Positions 1-7,221 of a DNA stretch of 10,920 bases are shown piece after piece. The first letter of the stretch is position 1. Each line of letters starts with the position of its first letter. The stretch covers positions 1-10,920 of the forward strand of contig JANOXC010000006.1 of the NCBI GenBank assembly GCA_031418215.1. The letters are read 5' to 3'. The DNA comes from JANOXC01 sp031418215 (GTDB taxonomy: Bacteria; Bacteroidota; Bacteroidia; AKYH767-A; OLB10). A program made the position numbers and the translations under genes. The notes below the pieces were generated by a model, which was not told the DNA's origin, did no database searches, and saw nothing but the letters and a program-made list of their open reading frames with translations.

Positions 1-2
1 CA

Positions 3-80
3 TTAGCTATGACACTTGGTTCTATAGCTGATGACTCAGCCCTGTTGAATGTAGGAATGATGATGGAGATTAACATTTAA
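3..80 (+). CDS. C-terminal end of an unidentified protein (5' part outside window)
   Basis: One plus-strand frame is open from the window edge to a TAA at 78-80, giving about 25 residues that end in LLNVGMMMEINI. The final residues alternate hydrophobic and polar (L-N-V-G-M-M-M-E-I-N-I), as in the last strand of an outer-membrane beta-barrel, but the piece is too short to assign a family. It would converge on the minus-strand operon, whose last stop codon lies 14 bp away, with no convincing terminator between them. A short open stretch at a window edge can arise by chance, so the gene itself is uncertain. Confidence 0.3.
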   Translation, partial: LAMTLGSIADDSALLNVGMMMEINI

Positions 81-94
81 TAAAGAATCAATTA

Positions 95-1054
95 TTATTT
101 GATAAACTTAATTATTTTATGATATACCCTTTTTATTTTGAATAAGAATATTGCAAAATTTGTCCATCCGAATAACTGTAATAATTGATCAGGATTTTTT
201 TTCTCCGATTGGCCCAATTGAAATGAAGCCCATTGCTTTAAATCTTTCGCAAGATGTGGTTCTACGTATAAATTTGGATAACATTTTTTATAATACCCTT
301 CTTTAACCCAACTATCAACAATATCCAATACCATTGGAGCATTGCGATAAAAAGTTGTTTGTTTATAATCGCTTCTTTTGAAATTTGGTGGTGGTCCTGC
401 TATAGAAGGTTTCGCACCGAAAAAAGCTGCATAAGCCAATTGTGATCCAAATTCATTGGTAGTAACAAATTCAAAACGGCTGAATAGTATGGAGAGCCGC
501 TCGTAACTATTACTGTCATTGGGGTCAGCACCCAAAACGATTTGATAATTTCTTTTACTGAAGGCTTTGACCCAATTTCCTTTATCAATACAGGATTTGT
601 GAAGACAAACAACAACTTCAGAAAAATTTCCGGCTATGCTATGTATATATGATGCATATGCTTCATCGTCCCAGTTTTCTTGGGTGTCTGAAAGAGAATG
701 AACAGGCATCACCAGTAGTGTGCCATTGATTCTTGTAACATCAGGTTGATTAAGATAAACTACAGGTAAGCCTATGGCAAATACGTTTGTAAATCCTTTT
801 TTCTTTAAATATATTTCCTGATCTTTTCTTGCAACAAAATACTTTTTGCTTTTTCTTGTTGATGATTGTCCATCACTTCCAATAACAAATTCAGGATGTA
901 TATTCCGCTCTGGAATAATCCAACCATGCTGCCATTCCCCGTCTATTGGTTTTGGAGCCTTTGCAAAACCACAATATCTTGCAGCAACATAGTTGTCGCC
1001 ATAAGCTTCATTATGTTCTTGGTAATTACTTCCGGGTAATTCTAAATTCAGCAT
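95..1054 (-). CDS. Putative GT-B-type glycosyltransferase, candidate pseudaminic acid transferase
   Basis: This 319-residue protein is the last gene of the operon. It starts with ATG, 24 nt after the pseI stop. I do not recognise a named family with certainty. The N-terminal half contains GTLLVMPVHSL (residues 111-121), which resembles the interdomain segment of GT-B-fold sugar transferases. The C-terminal half has FVTTNEFGSQLAYAAFFGAKPSI (about residues 196-218), the pattern of the GT-B nucleotide-sugar pocket, where a Ser/Thr-rich turn and a GS-x-LAYA helix precede a strand and a 'GKP' turn. There is no signal peptide and no clear membrane helix; the tail (about residues 298-319) is hydrophobic then very basic (KIKRVYHKIIKFIK), which would suit peripheral contact with the inner membrane. 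Position directly after a complete CMP-Pse pathway suggests that it transfers pseudaminic acid from the CMP-sugar to the growing glycan. Family resemblance is from motif memory; the substrate is inference from context. An alternative is a non-catalytic or differently specific polysaccharide protein. Confidence 0.6.
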   Translation of the reverse strand: MLNLELPGSNYQEHNEAYGDNYVAARYCGFAKAPKPIDGEWQHGWIIPERNIHPEFVIGSDGQSSTRKSKKYFVARKDQEIYLKKKGFTNVFAIGLPVVYLNQPDVTRINGTLLVMPVHSLSDTQENWDDEAYASYIHSIAGNFSEVVVCLHKSCIDKGNWVKAFSKRNYQIVLGADPNDSNSYERLSILFSRFEFVTTNEFGSQLAYAAFFGAKPSIAGPPPNFKRSDYKQTTFYRNAPMVLDIVDSWVKEGYYKKCYPNLYVEPHLAKDLKQWASFQLGQSEKKNPDQLLQLFGWTNFAIFLFKIKRVYHKIIKFIK

Positions 1055-1078
1055 TGTTTTTAATAACTTCTATTTTTG

Positions 1079-2125
1079 TTACCCTATTAAATCCCAGGTA
1101 AAAGCAGTTCCTTTATTCACATCACGGTTGATTTTTTTACCAATCAAAATGTTTAAATATTTCGGCTCAAGTCCAAGTCCTGGACGAATTATGCGAATAT
1201 TTTTTTCATTAATAAGATCCCCTTTCTTCATGTCTGTGCTTATATATATAGAACGTTTAAAAAGAACACTATTCTCTTCAGCAGTTTGAATCCCATATTG
1301 AATTTTGCCTAAAGCAAGGAAAGCACGTTCTGTTTCGATCACCAACGATTTAAACTCATCAGGCTCCAGTGAAAAAGCACTGTCAACTCCACCATCCGCC
1401 CGACTAAGTGTAAAATGTTTTTCAATCACTCTAGCACCTAAAGCCACCGCAGCTACTGACGCTCCAATACCCATTGTATGATCAGATAATCCTACAATAC
1501 AATTATGCAGTTGTGAAAGATGAGGTAATGTAAGCAGGTTCGTGTTTTCCGGATTTGCAGGATAAGTGCTTGTACATTTAAGTAGAATAGGGGAGTTGCA
1601 GCCGGCTTTTCGAAGAACTCTTACAGTTTCATCAATATCTGAAATAGTAGAAACACCTGTTGAAACAATAACAGGTTTACCGGTAGCGGCAACTTTTATC
1701 AATAATGGATGATGCGTATTTTCAAAAGACGCTATTTTATATGCAGGAGTATTAATTGATTCAAGAAAGTCAACTGCGGATTCATCGAAAGGAGAACTGA
1801 ATGCCAGGATTCCCTTTTCTTTTGCCCGATCAAAAATGGGCTTATGCCATTCCCAGGGAGTGTATGCATTTGAATATAATTCGAATAATTCTTTACCATC
1901 CCACAAGGAGTTTTGATCATGAATGGTGTATGCCCCTTTCATGGTAATTGTATCAGCAGTATAGGTTTGAAGTTTAATGGCATGTGCTCCTGAAGCAGCT
2001 GCAGCATCAACTATTGTTAATGCTCTTTCGAGGGATTGATTGTGATTACCACTCATCTCAGCAATCACAAACGGTTTTTCATTGATGCCGATTTTATGCC
2101 GACCAATCATTATTTCTGCTATCAT
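1079..2125 (-). CDS. pseI: Pseudaminic acid synthase PseI
   Basis: Cytoplasmic NeuB-family synthase that condenses 2,4-diacetamido-2,4,6-trideoxy-L-altrose with phosphoenolpyruvate to give pseudaminic acid. The 348 residues match the usual PseI length. Residues 1-280 form the TIM-barrel with PFVIAEMSGNHNQSLERA (18-35), KLQTY (51-55), GLSDHT (212-217) and EKHFTL (235-240). The segment DGGVDSAFSLEP (244-255) is the form found in PseI, as opposed to the D-GPDH type of sialic or legionaminic acid synthases. Residues about 289-346 are the C-terminal SAF (antifreeze-like) domain, with RIIRPGLGLEPKY (311-323) and a terminal TWDLIG. The ATG lies 2 nt after the pseGH stop, so translation is probably coupled. 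An in-frame ATG five codons later is a possible alternative start. Specificity for pseudaminic over legionaminic acid is supported by PseB and PseC in the same operon. Confidence 0.95.
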   Translation of the reverse strand: MIAEIMIGRHKIGINEKPFVIAEMSGNHNQSLERALTIVDAAAASGAHAIKLQTYTADTITMKGAYTIHDQNSLWDGKELFELYSNAYTPWEWHKPIFDRAKEKGILAFSSPFDESAVDFLESINTPAYKIASFENTHHPLLIKVAATGKPVIVSTGVSTISDIDETVRVLRKAGCNSPILLKCTSTYPANPENTNLLTLPHLSQLHNCIVGLSDHTMGIGASVAAVALGARVIEKHFTLSRADGGVDSAFSLEPDEFKSLVIETERAFLALGKIQYGIQTAEENSVLFKRSIYISTDMKKGDLINEKNIRIIRPGLGLEPKYLNILIGKKINRDVNKGTAFTWDLIG

Positions 2126-2127
2126 TT

Positions 2128-3618
2128 TTAGGTTTTTTGCAACTTTAAACTTTTATGCCCATGTACGTTTACTTTTTCTTTTATGTTAAATCCTGCACAC
2201 AAAAATATTTTTTGGGAAGGAATGTTTTCTTCTTTGATATAGGCAAAGATAATCGCATTTGGATTTTTTTTAAGGTAATCTGAAGTGGCTGCCTTTAACA
2301 TTTTAGGACCATAAGATTTGCCTCTGCTTTTTTCACCAATTGATATTCCAATAACCACTTCATTACCATTTTTGTCGATTCTCACTTGACCTATAGGAAA
2401 ATCAACTTCCTTATAAAATAAATAGAATTGACAATCTGTTGAATTGACTTTTGATTGAAACCATTTTTTGTGATCTTCATAAGATACTGATTCATGTTGA
2501 TAGGAATTGGCACGTACCAGTGGGTCATTCGTCCAGTTAAAGTATAATTCCATATCATTTATGTCAGCAAAACGGAATTTTATTTTACTTGCTGATAACT
2601 CCCTGAAAACATTTAGCAATCTTTCCGGAGACTTCCCATCAATCATTTTGTTTTGATTGTGGATTAGGTCATTAATGACTGCCGGTTGAGTAATAATTAA
2701 CTGAATCTTTTCATTGATATCTTCTATACTTAATGTAGTAAAGTCACCGAAATTAACAGCTGCATTATATTTTATTAAACTGTCTAAAATACCAATTTGA
2801 TTGGCAGCAGTATACCCTGAAATTAGCCCAATTCCTACAGCACTGCATTCAAGGGAGATGCTGCTGGCGGGGCATATCGCGAGGGCACATTGTCCAAGTA
2901 TCTTTTTTAATTCGAAAGCCGTAATATTAAAATGGGATTGAATTTTAACATGACTGTTTTCTTGTATTAGTAAATTTAAACATTCTAAATGTGGATTAAT
3001 TGCCCCTAGCATAAGATGAATTTCTTCAATTCCATGAATGGAAAGCAAAGCCCTGGTAAACTTTTCTGAAAGGTTCTGAATATCAGCAGCTCCCATGCTG
3101 ATAAAAACATTTTTTACTTCACTGATTTTTTTGAGGGATTGCAATGGATGCAGGAATTCTTTCCGCAATAAAACATAGTCTAATCCCAAACAAAATCTTG
3201 TGTTGTGTGCCGTTGAATAATCCGTAGGTTTTATTCCTTCCGCATGATTGATTAATACATCGGCTAACTGATGCCAGGCGTGAAGATCGTCGATACAGAC
3301 TAATGAGCAACCCGAAGAGGTGATAAGCAGTTGATATTCTGTTGAAAAATTATACCCATCAAGCACTACAATATCATTTGAATTGAAGTATTTTGAAAAA
3401 TTAACCGCATCTATCAAATAATCATCTGTTTGAGGCAAAATGATAATTGAATTTGTTGATTCCTGAATCAATTTTATTATCGTTGAATCGGGCTGCTGAA
3501 TGGCAAATATGATTTCAAAATCAGTATGCAGCATGTCTGCCAAAGCAAGGCTCCTCACCACATGTCCCATTCCAATACTTAATCCACCATCGGCTCGAAA
3601 AATAATTTTTGGCTTCAA
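2128..3618 (-). CDS. pseGH: PseG-PseH fusion: UDP-sugar hydrolase plus N4-acetyltransferase
   Basis: Bifunctional protein of 496 residues for two consecutive steps. Residues 1 to about 340 are PseG, a GT-B-like hydrolase that removes UDP from UDP-2,4-diacetamido-2,4,6-trideoxy-beta-L-altrose. FRADGGLSIGMGHVVRSLALAD (7-28) holds the expected catalytic His19, VVLDGYN (84-90) and CIDDLHAW (108-115) follow, and CPASSISLECSAVG (249-262) is the C-terminal substrate loop. Residues about 346-492 are a GNAT acetyltransferase (PseH role, acetylating the 4-amino group with acetyl-CoA), with FRFADINDMELYFNWTND at its start and SRGKSYG (431-437) as the acetyl-CoA loop, followed by NIPSQKIFLCAGF. The start codon is TTG at 3616-3618. 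No in-frame ATG exists between it and an upstream stop at 3667-3669, and the next ATG (Met17) would remove the start of the active site. Thus TTG is well supported. It lies 5 nt after the pseF stop, with an A-rich tract and no SD sequence. PseH acts before PseG in the pathway, so the fusion could pass the intermediate along. Confidence 0.92.
   Translation of the reverse strand: MKPKIIFRADGGLSIGMGHVVRSLALADMLHTDFEIIFAIQQPDSTIIKLIQESTNSIIILPQTDDYLIDAVNFSKYFNSNDIVVLDGYNFSTEYQLLITSSGCSLVCIDDLHAWHQLADVLINHAEGIKPTDYSTAHNTRFCLGLDYVLLRKEFLHPLQSLKKISEVKNVFISMGAADIQNLSEKFTRALLSIHGIEEIHLMLGAINPHLECLNLLIQENSHVKIQSHFNITAFELKKILGQCALAICPASSISLECSAVGIGLISGYTAANQIGILDSLIKYNAAVNFGDFTTLSIEDINEKIQLIITQPAVINDLIHNQNKMIDGKSPERLLNVFRELSASKIKFRFADINDMELYFNWTNDPLVRANSYQHESVSYEDHKKWFQSKVNSTDCQFYLFYKEVDFPIGQVRIDKNGNEVVIGISIGEKSRGKSYGPKMLKAATSDYLKKNPNAIIFAYIKEENIPSQKIFLCAGFNIKEKVNVHGHKSLKLQKT
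3616..3618 (-). promoter_or_regulatory. TTG start codon of pseGH after an A-rich tract
   Basis: On the minus strand the pseF TAA is followed by AAAAG and then TTG AAG CCA AAA. TTG is the only usable start upstream of the PseG active-site motif, because the frame is closed by a TGA at 3667-3669. There is no purine-rich Shine-Dalgarno site; initiation probably relies on re-initiation after pseF, which may lower fusion-protein output relative to its neighbours. Confidence 0.7.
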
Positions 3619-3623
3619 CTTTT

Positions 3624-4349
3624 TTAGATGTTTTTCTGTGCGATATGGGCATTTATAGCTGTCAGTTCATTATGTTGAAGCAATAGCTTTTCAATTTCAT
3701 TATAGGGAAGAAGATCGGCTTGATAATTTTCAATCAGCTGCTTAACTAGGTTAAAATCTTCAGCAGTATCAACGGTAATTCTTAAATGACTGTGGTTTGT
3801 TGTTTGTTTTATATTGTAAATTTCGATATGTCCTGATTTATTTTTCCATATATAAGGCGTCACATGCTCTAAATCAGATTCTTCTTCAGCAGCTTCAAAA
3901 GCTTCTTTCAATGATTGAAAGGAAAAGATTTCAAAATCAAATCCCCTTGCAAAAGTGCGTTCAATACTATTGCTCATATATAAATTCGTGTTATTTAATT
4001 TAACATATTTCTCAACATTGTTACGTATAAGGTGTGGATCAATTAATGGGCAATCAGAAGTTACTCTAACAATAATATCAAATTGAAAAAGGGATGCAGC
4101 CTCATAATACCTGCTTAAAACGTTTTTTTCATCTCCTCGAAAATATTTTATTAGTTGGTTTTCTGCAAAGGAACAAACAACATCATCCGTAGAGTTAATG
4201 GTGGTAGCAATAACGATATCAAGGCCTGTTTGCTTCAACCGATTTATATGATACTGCAGGAGACTTTTATGGTTGATCTCCTTTAATATTTTACCAGGCA
4301 AGCGTTCGCTTGTCATTCTTGCCTGGGTGATGATGCCAATTTTTGTCAT
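3624..4349 (-). CDS. pseF: SpsF-type cytidylyltransferase, probable CMP-pseudaminic acid synthase
   Basis: Cytoplasmic nucleotidyltransferase of 241 residues, expected to activate pseudaminic acid with CTP to CMP-pseudaminic acid. The N-terminus IGIITQARMTSERLPGK (4-20) is the nucleotide-binding loop in the form seen in the SpsF group (spore coat polysaccharide protein F, COG1861), where classical NeuA/PseF proteins have a PARGGSK-like loop. RVTSDCPLIDP (95-105) is the acidic metal-binding segment. DLEHVTPYIW (about 159-168) and LRITVDTAEDF (about 188-198) also fit SpsF. No other CTP-dependent enzyme is visible in the operon, so this is the only candidate for the activation step. The ATG lies 27 nt after the methyltransferase stop, the widest gap in the pathway genes. 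The fold is clear; the exact sugar is inferred from context. Confidence 0.85.
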   Translation of the reverse strand: MTKIGIITQARMTSERLPGKILKEINHKSLLQYHINRLKQTGLDIVIATTINSTDDVVCSFAENQLIKYFRGDEKNVLSRYYEAASLFQFDIIVRVTSDCPLIDPHLIRNNVEKYVKLNNTNLYMSNSIERTFARGFDFEIFSFQSLKEAFEAAEEESDLEHVTPYIWKNKSGHIEIYNIKQTTNHSHLRITVDTAEDFNLVKQLIENYQADLLPYNEIEKLLLQHNELTAINAHIAQKNI

Positions 4350-4376
4350 GCCGGATTAGCCAGTTACTTCCTACAA

Positions 4377-5012
4377 TTATTTTTCTAACAAATACATACA
4401 ATCAACATTTTCTGGATTTTCAAGGTAAGGGTACATTTTAGATTTAACTAATTTTAGATCGGGAAAGTATTGATGAAAAATTGCAGCATAATCAGCTTTC
4501 CATAAGTAATTTTCATGTCCGCGATAATTAATTGATTTTACCTCGGGTGCGAAATATTCAAAACCCATGATGAAACGTTTTGAACATCGGTACATTTCCT
4601 CCATAATTGTCAAGTGGTTTTTAGGTGCAATATGAATCAATACACCGTTTGTACATACCAAATCAAAAAACTGGTCTTTAAAAGGCAAATCAAATCCTGA
4701 TCCACAAATAATATTTATGTTTTCAGTATATTTTTTGGCTTCCTCAGCAGCATAAGGCTGTAATTCTATTCCGTATAGGTTTTCGAATCCCATTCGTTGT
4801 AGACCGTTCAATTGCATTCCGGTATTGCATCCAACTTCCAGAATCTTAACATCCTTCGGCAACGACCCAATGAACTCATTATTCATCTCCATTTTAGTTG
4901 TTCCCCAGGTAGCTTTATAAAATGTATCCCATTCTTCAGCGGATCGTGAATTTCTATTGGTGTATTCCTTGCCAAATTCACCCGACCAGAATTCAATTTG
5001 TTTCGTTTTCAT
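4377..5012 (-). CDS. Pseudaminic acid biosynthesis-associated SAM methyltransferase
   Basis: Class I S-adenosylmethionine-dependent methyltransferase of 211 residues. SAM-binding motif I is ILEVGCNTG (57-65); the acidic strand end is YGIELQPYA (80-88), GSGFDLPF (104-111) precedes the motif IV strand DLVCTNGVLIHIAP (117-130). The N-terminus IEFWSGEFGKEYTNRN (6-21) matches a methylase group known to co-occur with pseudaminic acid loci (TIGR03587, from memory). No role has been firmly settled for that group; methylation of pseudaminic acid or of the glycan that carries it is the simplest idea. The gene overlaps the pseC stop by 4 nt (ATGA), which implies translational coupling and makes the start secure. 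It is soluble, without signal or membrane segment. Confidence 0.88.
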   Translation of the reverse strand: MKTKQIEFWSGEFGKEYTNRNSRSAEEWDTFYKATWGTTKMEMNNEFIGSLPKDVKILEVGCNTGMQLNGLQRMGFENLYGIELQPYAAEEAKKYTENINIICGSGFDLPFKDQFFDLVCTNGVLIHIAPKNHLTIMEEMYRCSKRFIMGFEYFAPEVKSINYRGHENYLWKADYAAIFHQYFPDLKLVKSKMYPYLENPENVDCMYLLEK

Positions 5013-6205
5013 CCTTTATAAAAATTATTAATTTGCTCAATAACAAAATCCTGCTCCTTATCTGTTAAAGCTGGGAACATTGGTAAACTTAAACATGCAG
5101 CGTAATATTTTTCTGCTTTTGGAAAATCTCCCATTTTATTTCCCTGTTCCTGATAATACGGCATTAGATGAGCAGGAATGTAATGAACCTGCGCGAAAAT
5201 ATTATTCGACCTAAGGTGATTGTAAAGGCCAAGTCTGTTCTTCGCTTCAATTATATATAAATGATAGGCATGTTTTTCATTGAATCCCGATTGGCCAATT
5301 AGCCAATTTTTATTTAGAAATGCTTCATGATATTTTTTTGCAATTTCCCTTCTTCTTTGTAAGCCTAAATCAGCTCTTTGCAGCTGAGAAATTCCCAATG
5401 CGGCTTGAAAATCTGTTAAACGGTAATTATAACCGAGTTCTTGCATCTCCATATACCAGCCGGGAAAAGAGGAAACATTTCCTTCAGCATTACCTGCTGC
5501 AAATTCCAAACTGTTTTTAAAATTTTCATTTTTGCGAGTTATACCATGAGTGCGAAGGATCGATAATCTCTCGTACAATTCTTTATTATTGGTTGTTATC
5601 ATTCCGCCTTCTCCACTTGCAATATGTTTAACTGGATGGAATGAAAAAATGGCAAGGTCAGCAAATAAGCCGTTGCCACAAAATTGCTTTTCGTTTTTGC
5701 AATCAATAAAATAACCACCGGGGGCATGACAAGCATCTTCAATAATCCAACAATTAAATTCATCAGCAAGTTTTCGGAAGGCTTCCATATTCACTGCACG
5801 GCCGGCAAAATCTACAGGAATAATACCTGCATAAGTTCCAATTGGGGATTCTTTCAAAGTTTTTCTTACCTCATTAATATCTAAAAGATAGGTTTCAGGG
5901 TCGATATCAGCGAACACTATATCGCCACCACAATATTTCACACAATTGGCTGAGGCAGCAAATGTAATGGGAGTGGTGATTACCTTTTGTCCTGGTCTTA
6001 CATCAAGTGCCATTGCGCACAAATGCAAAGCCGCTGTTCCATTGGCCACAGCAACTGCATATTTAGATCCTACATATTCAGCAAAGGCTTTTTCAAATTT
6101 TTCTATTTGGGGACCTTGTGTCAGAAAATTTGATTGAAGAGTAGCGACAACCGCTTTTATATCTTCATCAGTAATCGTTTGGCGTCCATATGGAATCTGT
6201 TTCAT
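5009..6205 (-). CDS. pseC: UDP-4-amino sugar aminotransferase PseC
   Basis: PLP-dependent DegT/DnrJ/EryC1 aminotransferase of 398 residues. It transfers an amino group from glutamate to C4 of the 4-keto product of PseB, giving UDP-4-amino-4,6-dideoxy-N-acetyl-beta-L-altrosamine. Visible motifs are YGRQTITDEDI near the start, SNFLTQGPQIEKFE (25-38), the phosphate-binding VANGTAALHL (53-62), TTPITFAAS (77-85), the cofactor-binding IIEDACHAPGG (154-164), and SFHPVKHIASGEGGM (188-202), in which Lys193 should form the Schiff base with PLP. LGYNYRLTDFQAALG lies further on. It begins 5 nt after the pseB stop. The pairing with PseB and PseI argues for the Pse pathway and against LegC or an unrelated perosamine-type aminotransferase. 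Confidence 0.94.
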   Translation of the reverse strand: MKQIPYGRQTITDEDIKAVVATLQSNFLTQGPQIEKFEKAFAEYVGSKYAVAVANGTAALHLCAMALDVRPGQKVITTPITFAASANCVKYCGGDIVFADIDPETYLLDINEVRKTLKESPIGTYAGIIPVDFAGRAVNMEAFRKLADEFNCWIIEDACHAPGGYFIDCKNEKQFCGNGLFADLAIFSFHPVKHIASGEGGMITTNNKELYERLSILRTHGITRKNENFKNSLEFAAGNAEGNVSSFPGWYMEMQELGYNYRLTDFQAALGISQLQRADLGLQRRREIAKKYHEAFLNKNWLIGQSGFNEKHAYHLYIIEAKNRLGLYNHLRSNNIFAQVHYIPAHLMPYYQEQGNKMGDFPKAEKYYAACLSLPMFPALTDKEQDFVIEQINNFYKG

Positions 6206-6210
6206 ACTGA

Positions 6211-7221
6211 TTAATAATTAAAATCAGGATCAACGTTTCGCTTAATCAATTTTCTTAATTGGTCAATAGATAACCATTCAGCATTGCTGCCGGAGCTATA
6301 ACTAAAACCCTGTGGGACCTTGACGGCTTTAAAATGCTCAATAAAATCATTCATCTTCCAGCTTGGTGCTTGCGGGAGAATTGCATAATATTTTCCCATA
6401 TCATAAGTGAAAAAGGAATCAGAAGAAGTAATCATCTCCTCGTGAATTTTTTCTCCCGGTCTTATTCCGACAATAGGATATTCACAATCTGGGCCAATGG
6501 CTTTTGCCAACTCCGTTATTTTATAGGAAGGAATTTTTGGCACAAATAACTCACCGCCCCATGCATTTTCCAATGAATATAAAACCATTTCAACTGCTTC
6601 ATCCAATAAAATATTAAAACGCGTCATGGTAGAATCTGTGATTGGCAATACCTTTTCTTTTCTTTTGTTGAGGAAAAAGGGAATTACAGAGCCATTGGAA
6701 CCCATTACGTTTCCGTAGCGAACAACGGAGAATTTTATTTTCTTTTTTCCCTTAATATTATTTGCCGCAATAAATAATTTATCTGAAGCGAGTTTAGTTG
6801 CTCCATAAAGGTTTATTGGAGCTGCAGCTTTATCAGTTGACAATGCAACAACATTTTCGACATCAGAGTCAAGACAGGCCAATATTAGGTTTTCAGCACC
6901 GATGATATTTGTTTTAATACATTCCATCGGATTATATTCTGCAATATGCACATGTTTCATTGCTGCGGCGTGAACTACAGTGTCAATTCCTTTTAGGGCC
7001 ATTCGAATGCGTTCCTGGTCTCTAACATCACCTATGAAAAAACGTATTTGAGGATACTGGTTATGCGGATATTCCAATTCCATTTGATGTTGTTTCTGCT
7101 CATCGCGGGAAAAAATAACCAGCCTCTTAATATCGGGATATTTCTTCAATACGATTTTTACAAAAGCCTTCCCGAAAGAGCCCGTTCCACCGGTAATTAA
7201 GATTGATTTATTGTTTAACAT
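6211..7221 (-). CDS. pseB: UDP-GlcNAc 4,6-dehydratase (inverting) PseB
   Basis: First enzyme of the pathway: NADP-dependent C6 dehydration with C5 epimerisation of UDP-N-acetylglucosamine. It is a 336-residue short-chain dehydrogenase/reductase of the usual PseB size, without the membrane helices of the long WbpM-type dehydratases. The Rossmann loop is ITGGTGSFGKAF (9-20), IFSRDEQKQ (36-44) is the typical NADP-phosphate site, and the catalytic residues are seen as LSTDKAAAPINLYGATK (127-143), with T129-D130-K131 and Y139-x3-K143. VVRYGNVMGSNGSVIPFF and GIRPGEKIHEEM are further signatures. The ATG overlaps the end of wzt by 14 nt and lies just ahead of the nucleotide-binding loop, so the start is secure. 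CapD/FlaA1-type retaining enzymes are the alternative, but the neighbours favour PseB. Confidence 0.95.
   Translation of the reverse strand: MLNNKSILITGGTGSFGKAFVKIVLKKYPDIKRLVIFSRDEQKQHQMELEYPHNQYPQIRFFIGDVRDQERIRMALKGIDTVVHAAAMKHVHIAEYNPMECIKTNIIGAENLILACLDSDVENVVALSTDKAAAPINLYGATKLASDKLFIAANNIKGKKKIKFSVVRYGNVMGSNGSVIPFFLNKRKEKVLPITDSTMTRFNILLDEAVEMVLYSLENAWGGELFVPKIPSYKITELAKAIGPDCEYPIVGIRPGEKIHEEMITSSDSFFTYDMGKYYAILPQAPSWKMNDFIEHFKAVKVPQGFSYSSGSNAEWLSIDQLRKLIKRNVDPDFNY

Noticed and set aside
87..103. Possible terminator hairpin ATCAA-N7-TTGAT after the operon
   Set aside because: The stem has only 5 AT-rich pairs, overlaps the stop codon of the last gene, and has no convincing U-tract in either direction.
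1079..2125. Legionaminic or sialic acid synthase as an alternative for pseI
   Set aside because: The DGGVDSAFSLEP segment and the presence of PseB and PseC, without a LegB/NeuC-type epimerase, favour pseudaminic acid.
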